DNA from: Zygaena filipendulae
Taxonomy: Eukaryota; Arthropoda; Insecta; Lepidoptera; Zygaenidae
Reading direction: 5' to 3'
Length of the DNA: 64,000 nucleotides
NCBI GenBank assembly: GCA_907165275.2
Contig: OU015653.1
Location: 2,944,001 to 3,008,000, forward strand
Made by a program: the position numbers and the translations under genes
Shown here: positions 25,401 to 37,400 of the stretch, one piece after another
Layout of the letters: each line of letters starts with the position of its first letter
Numbering within the stretch: the stretch's first letter is position 1
The notes under the pieces: generated by a model
What the model saw: only the letters and a program-made list of their open reading frames with translations
Told to the model about the DNA's origin: nothing
Databases searched by the model: none

Positions 25401-28400
25401 TATAAGCGGTACGTATCCACTTAAAATACCTACTTATGGGAAAATCCTTGAAGTTATCCGTACCTACTAAAACGAGATTCGTAATCGTTGCTCTGCAAAA
25501 ATATTTAAGCACATAAATAATTTTCAACTTTATAATTGATTACACAATTGTGAAGTTGTATTATTATTATAAAAAAGCTAATACTTAAAGACGGACAAAA
25601 TAAATTTCACTTATCGTGCGGTTGGCGGTTGGTGAAAACAAAATCAGATTTAGATAACTTTTAATGAAATCCTCTTATGTTTTCCCTTTTTTTACTGTCC
25701 AGATAATAATCTAAGATATATCGCGAGAATAGCTTCTAGATAAATCTGTGATACTGATCCGCTTATAAAACGCTTGATTAATTATATTTCATCACGTCCT
25801 AACAGAAGACAAGCGTAACGTTTCATACAAAGCCATATAACTGCGGACCGAGGCGGCGCGCGGCGGTATGCTACTCTTTATCATACTCTGTTTCATTTTA
25901 ATTATTTATTACTAGCTGTCCCCCGCGGTTTCACCCGCGGTAATTTTGGAGTTGCCAAGGGAATTTCTGGATAAAAAGTACCCGATCTCCTGCTCTACCC
26001 CAAACAACGTATGTGCAAAATTGATCGGTTGAGCCGTTAAGGCGTGAAAGCGTAACAGACAGACAGACAGAAAGACAGACAGACAGACAGATTTACTTTC
26101 GCATTTATAATAAATATAAGTAGGGATTTTTAAAATTACTGTATTTTCCTATTCCATTTTGGCATTCCTTATTTTAAATTTAAATTACGAATTTTCTATT
26201 TTTATGTCTATAATTTCACTCCATTCCGAGTTTTCAGACCTAAATTGTTATTCTTATTACCATATTTTTATTGTGACCTAAAAATAAACTAGGTAGGTAC
26301 TGTAAAGAAAAGAGATTCTCTAGTTAACTATACTTTTATTCTCACTATTATAGCTATTACAACCGCACATATACTATATATACAATAGAAATAGAACACT
26401 TATTACGACCACTTAAGTCGAGCAGAATAACTAGAATGAATCTCTTCTGTGCTGACACTAGTATTTATACCCACAACCCCACCAACAATTGTGGGCGTAC
26501 ACTACTTTAATTTATCAAATGGGAATGAGGGTACCGACTAAATAACAGTGTTGCCATGACATAATGCTAGAATTCCCTGAAATAAGGAAAGACTAATAGA
26601 AAACATGACATTCGGCCATCCGACTACGTGCAGACTCCGGCGCACGGTACCTCCATTCACAAAGAATAAACTCTGTCTGGGACTCATTACAGTTTAACCA
26701 CTAAAACAACAATAAATTGGATACAGCTTAAAATTATTTAAGTACAAAATGAGCAATTTTCTATGATAACCATATTTAAAGAGACTAATTTTAATTACCC
26801 TTTGTTAAGAGCCAATGCGTCCAATGAATTTTACCTATGGCTTACATAGTTTATACTGATCATGGCTTGGCTCTTGACAGATAACAGATGGTAATGGTTA
26901 GGATAAGACATATAACATGACATTCTTCTGAGATGTAAAGAAAAGAGATCCTCTAGTTAACTATACTTTTATTCTCACTATTATAGCTATTACAACCGCA
27001 CATATACTATATATACAATAGAAATAGAACACTTATTACGACCACTTAAGTCGAGCAGAATAACTAGAATGAATCTCTTCTGTGCTGACACTAGTATTTA
27101 TACCCACAACCCCACCAACAATTGTGGGCGTACACTACTTTAATTTATCAAATGGGAATGAGGGTACCGACTAAATAACAGTGTTGCCATGACATAATGC
27201 TAGAATTCCCTGAAATAAGGAAAGACTAATAGAAAACATGACAGTACTATCCTAAAACCTACCTATTACTACGTTTGATTTTACCCGATAAAGAGCTACC
27301 CGCTGATCATAGGATACCTCTCATCTCTTCACCTATACTTGACAAGTTATCTTTAAACTCAGTTTAAAGTTGGATCTTTGTCCACAGTGTCATCAGCTCA
27401 GCGGGAGCTGGGCAAAGGGTTGCCGGTCAACACATCAGCAACTGCCACCCCAGCGGGGTCGGCAGACAACGCCATCCGGTCGGGCGCCTCTGGGCTAGAC
27501 GCAGCGCGGCCTACTCCTCGCACTGGGCCATACTTCGATCTTGCCGCCTCAAAAAATGTTACCGCCCTCCTCGGCAAGACGGCATATCTGAATTGCCGCG
27601 TCAAAAATTTAGGAAATAAAACGGTGAGTGTCACCCCTGCCCTCTTAAACAAGTTGACAATTTATGATCGTAAAATAGTCCAATCAAAAGTCAAATATTT
27701 TGTGTCCACATGACATGACGATACGTATCTTTTGTATAGCTTTAACGCTTTAACGATCGTAGATTGTCAACTTGGTTAGGGGGGCTGTATGTACCTACCC
27801 TGTCAAATCTTAATTTGTGTTCTTCATAATATTCGAATGCGATGAGTTTTACATCAATGACTTTAGTATAGGACTCTAATTTATCTAATATAATTTATTT
27901 TTTATTTAATTTATTTATCTAATTTTTTTTTTTTATTTATCGTGGTTTCTCGAAGTTTCTTTTAGTGTTTATTCATCATACGCGATGATACTTTTTAGAG
28001 CTCCATACCCAAAGGGTAAAACTACCCTATTACTAAGAATACGCTGTCCGTGCGTCCGTCCGTCCGTCTGCCCGTCCGTCCGTCCAAACGTCCGTTCGTC
28101 CGTCCTTCCGACCATCCGTCCGACCGCCCGTCCGTCTGTACGTCTGTCACCAGGCTGTATCTCATGAACCATGATAGTTAGACAGTCGAAATTTTCACAG
28201 CATAACAAGAACAAATACAAAAAGACCAATACAGAGAGCCGCTATAACAACAAATACAAAAAAAAAAAAAAACAGAATAAAATAAATATTTAAGGGGGCT
28301 CCCGATTGCTGTAGCAAACGTGATGTTTTTGGTCGTTTTTGCTCGATATTGATAACGGCAACAGGTAGACACTAGAAATATTCATAGAATATTTAGTTAA

Positions 28401-31400
28401 AAATTCACTTTAAAAATAAATAATTAAATTAAAATAAAACAAATATTTAAGGGCTCCCATAAAACAGACATGATTTTTTTACTATTTTTATAGTTAATTG
28501 TACGGAACACTTCGTGCTTGAAATCGAAAGCCAGGCTACTTACTCTACGTTCCTTTTCATGGTCATATAGTTAGGACGTAGGTGGTCATATTAAATGAAA
28601 AAGGAAATCGTCAAGCAATCTCTAAATATATTTTGTATAATTTGTTTTTGTTTACTTGTCTCAAAGTCGAAATGAAAACTCATGTTTCGCTTGGTAGCAC
28701 TTGTTAACAATTCACAATGACTAGGTAATTTTTCTGCTATCTTATTCTGCTATTGTAACTACATAATATATTTGTAATCAGTTAATACTTTGATTTCTTT
28801 GATATTTTTTATGGCAGAACAACGTTTGCCCGGTCAGCTATAGGTAGTATTATATAATATGGATTCCTTGGTATTACGACAATTGTTAAAATTTACGAAC
28901 AGCGCGTTGACAATTCTACTTGAAAATAACCATTCAAATGTAACACGTATCTAATGAAGACCTACGACTAAAGTTGAGTGCAGACATTCACCCTAACGAG
29001 TAGCTCTCACTACAACAGCCTACGCTACGTTCAATTTACATAGCGGCGCGCCACAAACCCGTCGCCCAAAACGCGAGCCAACAATGGGACAATGTAACTT
29101 TAAAGTCCCCATTGTGTGCAAGACTTTACAAATAAAACTCTCATTACGCCACATCTTCCATATAAATAACAAGTTGGGCCTAACGAGATAGCTTTTTCTC
29201 TTTCACTCGTCGGCTTGAATGTGGCAGAGGCCACCAGCCATTTTAAATTTACGTGTCGGTCGGTAATTAAAATATGAGATGATTTTATTCACCCTAATGC
29301 GTTTCGCTTGACGATTATATAAATTTTTAGTGCAATTAATTAAAAATGCGGAATCTAGGTGCTTGATTTTTTAATTTACATTTAGATGGAATACTTTATG
29401 ACAGGTATAGGTACACCAAGTGAAGTAGCCAGCGGAAAAACTTCTTATTTAAAGATTGAGAGTTTCCAGCGTTTATTGTCCATGGGTTGTTTGTGATCTG
29501 TTTATTGTAGAAATATGTCCTAAAGAAACCTACACACGTATTAAAAGCAATTCGAAGGTCTGTATAAAGTCCGCTAACCTGTATTGTGTAGGTAACTATA
29601 GCGTAAAAGAACAACATTTAAATCTTAAAGGCTTCATTAGATCACGGAAATAGGTTGACACAATCGTTTCTTATACATATTTCTGTACTTATTCTTTATT
29701 TTGGAACTTATTCTAAAATATTTCTACAGAAGATTTGGAAAAAATTGGGAGAAAGGATTGATAATAATGTGGAGAAAGTATTGGATTACCTACTATTATT
29801 TTCGCAAATAATCAAATTAGAAAATTATGATTGAATCACGGCATAATCAAAACAATACGTCGTCGATGTTTGGACTTTAAATGCGAAATTGACTTCTCTT
29901 CCGAGAACAAACATGAAATGACGATCGGTGGCCTTCAAGAAATTTGATTTGGCCGGAATGAAAATTGGAAATTTTATCAGAAGCGCAATTCAATTTCAAT
30001 GCCTTTTGTTTGATAAATTATTGCACTCAAGATTTATTACAATGCGTACCTACCCAGAGGTCGCCATTCTAACGAAAATTCATTGTTTTGTTATAATTCA
30101 ATTGATGTTATGAATCACTGATACCTGGTGCCATTTTAGGAGTTTGATTACAAAACGAAAACTTCTTATACAATTGCTATTTAAAATGCTACACCTTATT
30201 TTAGCTAGATCCATAAAATAATAGCAGTTAACGGAAGCTTAAGTTTATTACATTTGACAAATTATATGGCTTCTACCATTGCTTGTACATCGCTCGCGTG
30301 AGGATTGAAAACACAGAAAATTATTTTTATAATCTTGTTTTAAATAATAGCTAATAACTTTATATTCTAATGACTATCGTAATATTGTAAATGCGAATGT
30401 AACTTTGTTTGTTTGTTTGTAAAACTTTCACGCCTAAACCGACACTTAACCTATTAACATGCAATGTTCCATACACATTTTCAAAGGCACAGAAAAGTAA
30501 AACAAGAATAAAGGGTACGTTACTTTTTATTCCGGAATTCTCGCGGTAACTTCAAAATTAACGCGGGCGAAACCGCGGGGAACAGCTAGTTTAGATAAGT
30601 TTTGTATTTTTTTTTATTTAATACTAGCTGTCCCCCGCGGTTTCACCCGCGGTAATTTCGGAGTTCTCGTGGAAATTTCTGAATAAAAGTAGCCTATGTC
30701 TCTCAGAACTACCGTAGCTTTCTATAAGTGAAAGAATTTTCAAATCGGTTCAGTAGATCCAGAGATTACGCCCTACAACGTCACAAACTCACAAACACAA
30801 ATCACAAACTAACAAGTTAACTCTATATAACATTAGTACAGATGTATGTTGGTATATTTGTACAAAATAAGTAATGTTCACTTGTATTGTTACAGCTGAA
30901 TATGCAAGTATCGTGGGTGCGACATCGGGACATTCATCTCCTCACCGTCGGCCGTTACACGTACACGAGTGACCAGCGGTTCAGGGCCATACATCTACCT
31001 CACTCCGAAGATTGGACACTGCAGGTATGATCGAAACTTCGACGTCTATAAAATTTATACAACGTGTTAATGAAGTAACTGGAAACAAGAAAGTAGTTTT
31101 CTCAGAATCAACTAGTAAATTGATCCCGCTATGCTTTAATATAGGTTATATTTTTTCATGTTTACCAGCCCATGTCTAAATTATTTATAATACAATATTT
31201 GACGCGTACGCCGCCCACAGCAAAAAAATTTAAACCGGTAGGTGCGGGCGTAGCGCTTGGAATTTCGTAGATAGGTCACCTCCAAACTAATGTTGAATAA
31301 CTTTTAAAGTATAAATTTTTTCGACATAAAATATTTATAACCATATTATATTTTATTTTTTTAAATGGGGTGTATCCGGTTTTAAGTTAATTCATTAACA

Positions 31401-34400
31401 CGTTGTATAAGATTAAAGACGAACAACGAAAAGGGGCAAGTATTGTGATTTTAACAATAAGAAGGACCCTGGATTCTATGACGACTGTTCTCTCAGTTTA
31501 GAAGCCAGGTAATCAAGAATATTCCTCGGATAGGAAAATTTCTGTATCTGAAATTAAAGCATTTTTTTAATATATTCAATTGTTTCAGATAAAATACCCT
31601 CAGCACAGGGACTCTGGTATATACGAATGTCAAATATCAACAACTCCACACATGAGTCATTTTATACATTTGAATGTTGTCGGTGAGTACTAGTGTTTAT
31701 TCTATTAGATTTTCACAAAATTCTCATTAAGATAAATTCTCTTACATTGATATAAAATTTTCGATGGTAATTAACACCATTCTTTCAGTGGCCATAATTA
31801 TTGTCAGACCCATCAAATCAGCTTATGACTTTGTGGGTTTTAATTTTATTCTATGTAATTTATTTTAAAAAATCGATTCATAATTTAAAAACACGGTTGT
31901 GTCGGCTTTTGTGTATACTGGAAAAAACATTAACCTCGTAGTGTACCGAAAAGTGTGGATACCTACCATACAGTGTACCGTACAGTGTACGGTATAAACT
32001 ATATTGTACGGTAATAACCGAAGCCTGGAATTTCACCGAGAATTTGTGATATTTCCAATGGAGTATAAACATATAAGGGTTAAAAGACTTAAACATCGAT
32101 ATACAATCACTTCCATGTCTGATAATCGTCAACAATGACATTAATTTCTAACATCTAATATCATACGACTATCATAGATCACTGTCAAACATTTGTTTAG
32201 GATATCAACTCTGGAGCTTATCAACCTTTATTCCTATATTTATGTTAGACGAAACACTTTGTCATTTTGTGTGGGGGTGTTTTACTAAGCAGTCATTTTG
32301 CGCAACAAAAGTTCATTAACTTGGTGGTGTTTACCAGTTTCGTGTTTGGACAAGTCCAATTAAGTATGTGCGGTATATTAAAAGCACGCACGAAAGTTTG
32401 GTGACCGAAAGTTAAACAAAACGGTTCAGGCTCACCCTTTGAACAACTATTAAGTATGAGTCGAGAATGCGCACTATGTGCTGTGTCTTTTTACTGAGTT
32501 GAACAAACAGCCGGGGTCTTTTCAAGGATAAAACTAGTGTCAACCGCTATAAAAATCCTTACTAATATTATAAATGCAAAAGTTTGTATGTATGGATGGA
32601 TATTTGTTACTCTTTCACGCAAAAACTACTGGATGGATTTGAATGAAACTTTACAATAATATAGCTTATTCATCAGATTAACACATAGGGTACTTTTTAT
32701 CCCGGAATCTCCGCGGGAACTCTGAAATTAACGTGGGTGAAACCCCGGGCACAACTAGTTTTTTGACAAAAAATAAAAACAAACCGATAGAGCACATTCT
32801 CATAGGTATTACTTCAGTATTATTACTAAACCGGTAGAGCAAAGAGGAAATACCAAAAATTCACGCAAATGGAATTTCGGGAATAGCAATTTGCTATTTA
32901 TTACAAGTAATTTAGGTTTTAGGATGATTTCATCTCGTAATAAATAGTTGACCAGCTATACAATAATAAAATCGATTTTAATTCGAAGTGGTATTAAGCC
33001 GTTGATATTTTTTGCAGAGCCAACAACAGAAATCATCGGGGGTCCAGACCTCTACATCGACCGGGGTAGCACAATTAACCTCACTTGCGTCGTCCTGTAT
33101 TCCCCGGAACCACCTGCTTATATATTCTGGAACCACAATGATGCGGTAATCACCAGCACTTTTATCCTTGTAAAACAGTAAGGTGACGGTCTAACTGACT
33201 GACTGACTGACTGACTTATAACGCACAGCTCCAACTGCGGAGTCTAGAAACTTGGAAGGCCTGCCTTTTATATTCTAGGTAAACTCTAAGGGAAGGTCTT
33301 TGGAAATTTATTTCCTAAGAACCACAAAAGAAAAAACAAAAATACTTTAATCTCGTGAGAACGTGTATCTTTTTACCTCACTAGTGAAATTTTTAAATCA
33401 ATTCAACTTCACTGACTCAGTGAGCAAAGTTGAATTTACACACAATCAGTGTGTAAATTGTGTGTATGTGTGTAAACAGTGTGTAAAAGTTGAATTTACA
33501 CACAATCAGTGTGTAAATTCAACTCAAAGGAGTGAGCAAAAAATACTTTTTCAAACTTCTTTTAAACAAAAATGATTTTTGAGGTAGTGAGATAAAAGTA
33601 TAATACCTTAATTACATATTTTATTTATTTTCTGTTTTAATTTAATGCAATTGTTATAATGTAAATAATCAAGTTCGATATTAAAATTATTTTAATGAAT
33701 TTGAATTTTATGAATCCCACTTAAAATTCTTCAATCGTTACGGTCTTTGACTACACAGCTTAGCGCCACATCATTTATTCTGCTATCCTGAGAGCATTAA
33801 TTATTCAACAGATAATAAGCTACGATTCCCCCCGGGGAGGAGTGTCGGTGGTGACTGAGAAGGGGGAGACCACCACCTCGTTCCTGCTCATCCAGCAGGC
33901 CAGACCTTCCGACTCGGGCACCTATCAGTGCAACCCGAGCAATGCCCAGTCGAAGAGCATCGTTGTACACGTGCTTAATGGTGAGTAGTACCTATACAAA
34001 AACGATATTTGTTTCGTTCTTTTTTTTGCGTCTAATTTAAATATCGAATCCTTACCCATTATTTTTATTTTATTTTCTTTATTTGGATTACCAACGATCA
34101 TACAATAACAAAAAATATTAAACTTTAAGACAATAACTTAAGGCTAATTGTACAATCTATTACAGGTAAACACAGCATGCTTATAGTAGGTATAGTCTTA
34201 ATTTTAAGGATTAATTTTGGACTTAATATTAGGACTAAAAATTTTAATACTTAATTTGAAATTTGAATAATCAGGACAAACTAGAACCCAGTCTTGAAGA
34301 GACGTTAACTATTAAATTTTTGATAAAGAAACTTGCGATATTTAAAAAAAGACATAGAGAAAATATCAACCTCGTCACAGCTGCAATCATTATATAATCT

Positions 34401-37400
34401 GGACAGCCTTGCAATCGGAGAGTTTTGACCCAACACAGTAGTACGCAAAGGGGGAACCAGGGGTTTAATAGGATACCGAGGAAGTCCACGAGGAACCCTA
34501 AATTGAAAACCACTCAACAAACTTGGACAGTCAACCTGGCCTTGTAATACTTTAAACATGTAAATGCGAAAGTAAGTTTATTTGTTACGCTTTGAAGTCG
34601 TAACGGCTCGACCGATCTTCATAAAATTTTGCATAGGTACACGTTGTTCTAACTACATACATATGTAAATATCCTTTTTTGAACCCGTAAAAACATGTGG
34701 AATGAAAATTTTCATGCAGTTTCACCCGCGGTTATTACGGATTTCCCGCAGCAGTTCCGGGATAAAAGTACTCTATGTCCTTCTGTGTACACCTGACAAC
34801 GTGCATGCAAAATGTCATGATGATCGGTTGAGCCGTAAGGCGTGAAAGCATAACAAACAAACTCACTTTCGCATTTGACGACCCGATTGGCGCAGAGGTT
34901 ACCATGCCTACCCGCTAATCAAGGGGTTCTGAGTTCGATTCCCGATGGGGGTGGACTTTGTGTGATGAACATAGGGTTCCATTTTCCAGTCTGGGTGTGT
35001 TTATATATCTATAGTATAATATATAAGTAATTTTATGTAGTATATACCACGTGTTGCTTGGTTTCCACGACACAAGCTAATAATAGCTTACTGTGGGATC
35101 AAGTAGATCTGTGTATTGTGATGTGGATTATTATTATTATTATTTATAATGGTAAGGAAAGGCCTTCCTTATCTATTATTTTTTACGAATTCTGAATGTG
35201 GAATATTAAACTTGTAAACCCTATTTTTATTTTATTTTTATTTTAGCAAAGTAGGACACTTGAAAAGTTTCGTTAAAAATCACAGCGATACTCGTTTTTG
35301 TAGGTTGTTTACCGAATAGGACACAAATAAAGTAATTAATCAAACGGATCCTACCGTTTCCATGAATACCTAAGTATTACCTACTCTTTTTATGGACTAC
35401 AGCCTACAGCTTTTGAATTAACGCTTGACAAAATGGAATGCCATAAATAATACTGAATGAAAACGGATTCCGATAATTAACTATGCCTACGTATTAGTAA
35501 TTCAATTTTACAGGTAGGTTTTTAGGTCAGTGGGTCATTTAAGGTCAAGAGTTAAACGCGCTTAAGCGACCAACTGAATGTGATGACTGTTGATGTCCAA
35601 TATCCTAATATAGTATCCAAAAATCTCAAGCTGGGAACCAGACAGTAATTTTTGTTAACGATCTATACATATAATAAAATTGTAACAGGTCGATGTCTGT
35701 ACATGGGAGCTAAATAAGAAAAATAAATTTAGATGACTCTATGAGTGATATAGAAACCAAAAATACCGTTTCCAGAATTTTTGTCTGTCTGTCTGTGTTT
35801 GTATTCGTGCTACGTAAAAACTGCTGCACCAAATTGAATGGGGTTTTTTTTTTGTTGTATTGCTAAGAGTCTAACTTAGACACACATGTTTCGATTTTTT
35901 CGAAATTCCATCTAGAATTCGAGATATTAAAAAAAAATGCTGGTCATCCTACTAATATTATAAATGTGAAAGTGTGGATGTTTGTTACTCAATCACGCAG
36001 AAACGGCTGAACTGATTTGGATGAAATTTGGCATGCACGTTGTCAGGGGCACAGAGAAGAACATAGGCTACTTTTTATCCCGGAATTCCCGCGGGAACTC
36101 CGAAATTACTGCCGGTGAAACCGCGGGGCACAGCTAGTCGTAAATAAGCTCACCTGTTTTCGGTTGTGTTGAGTTTTATAATATATTTACGAGAGTATAA
36201 TATAAGGTCCCGTATAAGGTGTAGGTAGGTAAACTACATCTCAAAATTGGACATTTTCAAGAATTAAACACCGATAATCGAACCGAAATAAGTCGAATCG
36301 TATTTCGTAATAATGATCCAAAAAATCATCACTACGTAAATTAAAAATCCTGATAAATCAAACCTTAACAAGAAAATATTGGACACTTTTTCTTTCTCAA
36401 TGTAATCAAAAATTAACGGCGATACATTAAGTCGAAAGTTACATCACGCCTTGGTACAGTTCATGTATGAGTTCAGTTAGACGACCCGATTGGCGCAATG
36501 GTCACCATGCCTGCCCGCTAATCAAAGGGTTCCGGGTTCGATTCCCGGTGGGGGTGGACTTTGTGTGATGAACACAGGGTTCCATTTTCCAGTCTGGGTG
36601 TGTTTATATATCTATAGTATAATATATAAGTAATTCTATGTAGTATATACCACGTTTGCTTGGATTCCACGACACAAGCTAATAATAGCTTACTGTGGGA
36701 TCAAGCAGATCTGTGTGTTGTGATATGGATTATTATTATTATTATTATTATGTTATGACGTCACGCGAGCCCCCACTCGTACTACTGTTTCTTTAATTAT
36801 GTAATGGCGGACTAAATAGAAAATTGATGCTATAGCTTTACATCCTGTAGAAACAAATTATCATTAACTACTCCCATCTGTCGGAGACTAATATTCACTC
36901 TGTTATTAATTTGAGTACGAAATTAATACTCTAATAATTAATTTTGATAGCATCGTTGGTCTAGGAGTCAGCGAACCTTACTTCTACGCCAGGTTTGGCG
37001 GTTTAATATTCAGATTAAATACCTACCTATAATATTTATGCTTTGAATTTTCGTATTTCCGTTTACCCTTAGGCCTTTTGATGTTCAATGTATTAAAAGT
37101 TATGTCAACTATGTTATATCAACTATCTGGTACCTACTCATAGATAGATAGATAACTCTTTATTGTACACCAAACAAAAAAGTTTTTACAAAGAATTTTC
37201 TTAAATTTAACTTAATAGGTATACAAAGCGATTTCAGATTAAAGCAGGTAAAACCGTGGGTAACAGCTTGTTATTATTATTATTTCACACCCACCGATCG
37301 GAATCTGTGCCCATTGTGGGCATGATGGCAAAATTTTAATTTTTAGTCCATCTTGAAGATTAATAAAAAATATTGGATTTTCCCTTTTTTTACGTAATCA

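Larger units (their letters stand above)
26301..27243 (-). mobile_element. Miniature LTR retrotransposon (TRIM), 943 bp
   Basis: Two 310-bp direct repeats (26301-26610 and 26934-27243) begin TGT and end ACA and differ, as far as I can see, at one base. Host duplication GTAC lies at 26297-26300 and 27244-27247. The internal 323 bp contains no ORF of use, so it needs proteins from elsewhere. On the minus strand each LTR has TATAAATA (26462-26469, 27095-27102) followed by a plausible start region, so the element probably points left. Primer-binding and polypurine sites are not convincing by eye. Confidence 0.88.
1415..27387 (+). other. dpr intron 1 (about 26 kb), transposon-rich
   Basis: Bounded by GTAAGT at 1415 and CCACAG at 27387. 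No exon recognised inside. Stretches without a named feature (for example 3000-4300, 13500-14700, 18010-19120, 20490-21420, 22000-23600, 24921-25911) are plain AT-rich sequence with short fragments of the Helitron-like and other repeats and many TAGGTA-rich runs. Confidence 0.85.
27624..30895 (+). other. dpr intron 2
   Basis: GTGAGT to TTACAG. Holds a repeat with a (CCGT)n tract, a less AT-rich stretch at 28970-29270 and two Helitron-like elements; the rest is plain AT-rich. Confidence 0.9.

Noticed and set aside
27398..27652. 84-codon minus-strand ORF over dpr exon 2
   Set aside because: Antisense shadow of the exon, which itself has phase-consistent splice sites.
27969..28229. ORFs on both strands with Arg/Thr/Asp- or Pro/Ser-rich repeats
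   Set aside because: Produced by the CCGT tetranucleotide tract in a truncated repeat.
30896..30907. Alternative acceptor (GCAAG) 12 bases inside dpr exon 3 that would remove LNMQ
   Set aside because: Using that AG leaves the wrong phase relative to exon 2 and has no pyrimidine tract.
33363..33575. 70-codon ORF with repeated FTHNQCVN
   Set aside because: Translation of the duplicated palindrome in intron 5.
34881..34955. Possible tRNA gene
   Set aside because: The A and B boxes are present, but the sequence continues into a conserved body and a (TTA)n tail, is duplicated at 36480, and has no convincing full cloverleaf. It is a SINE head.
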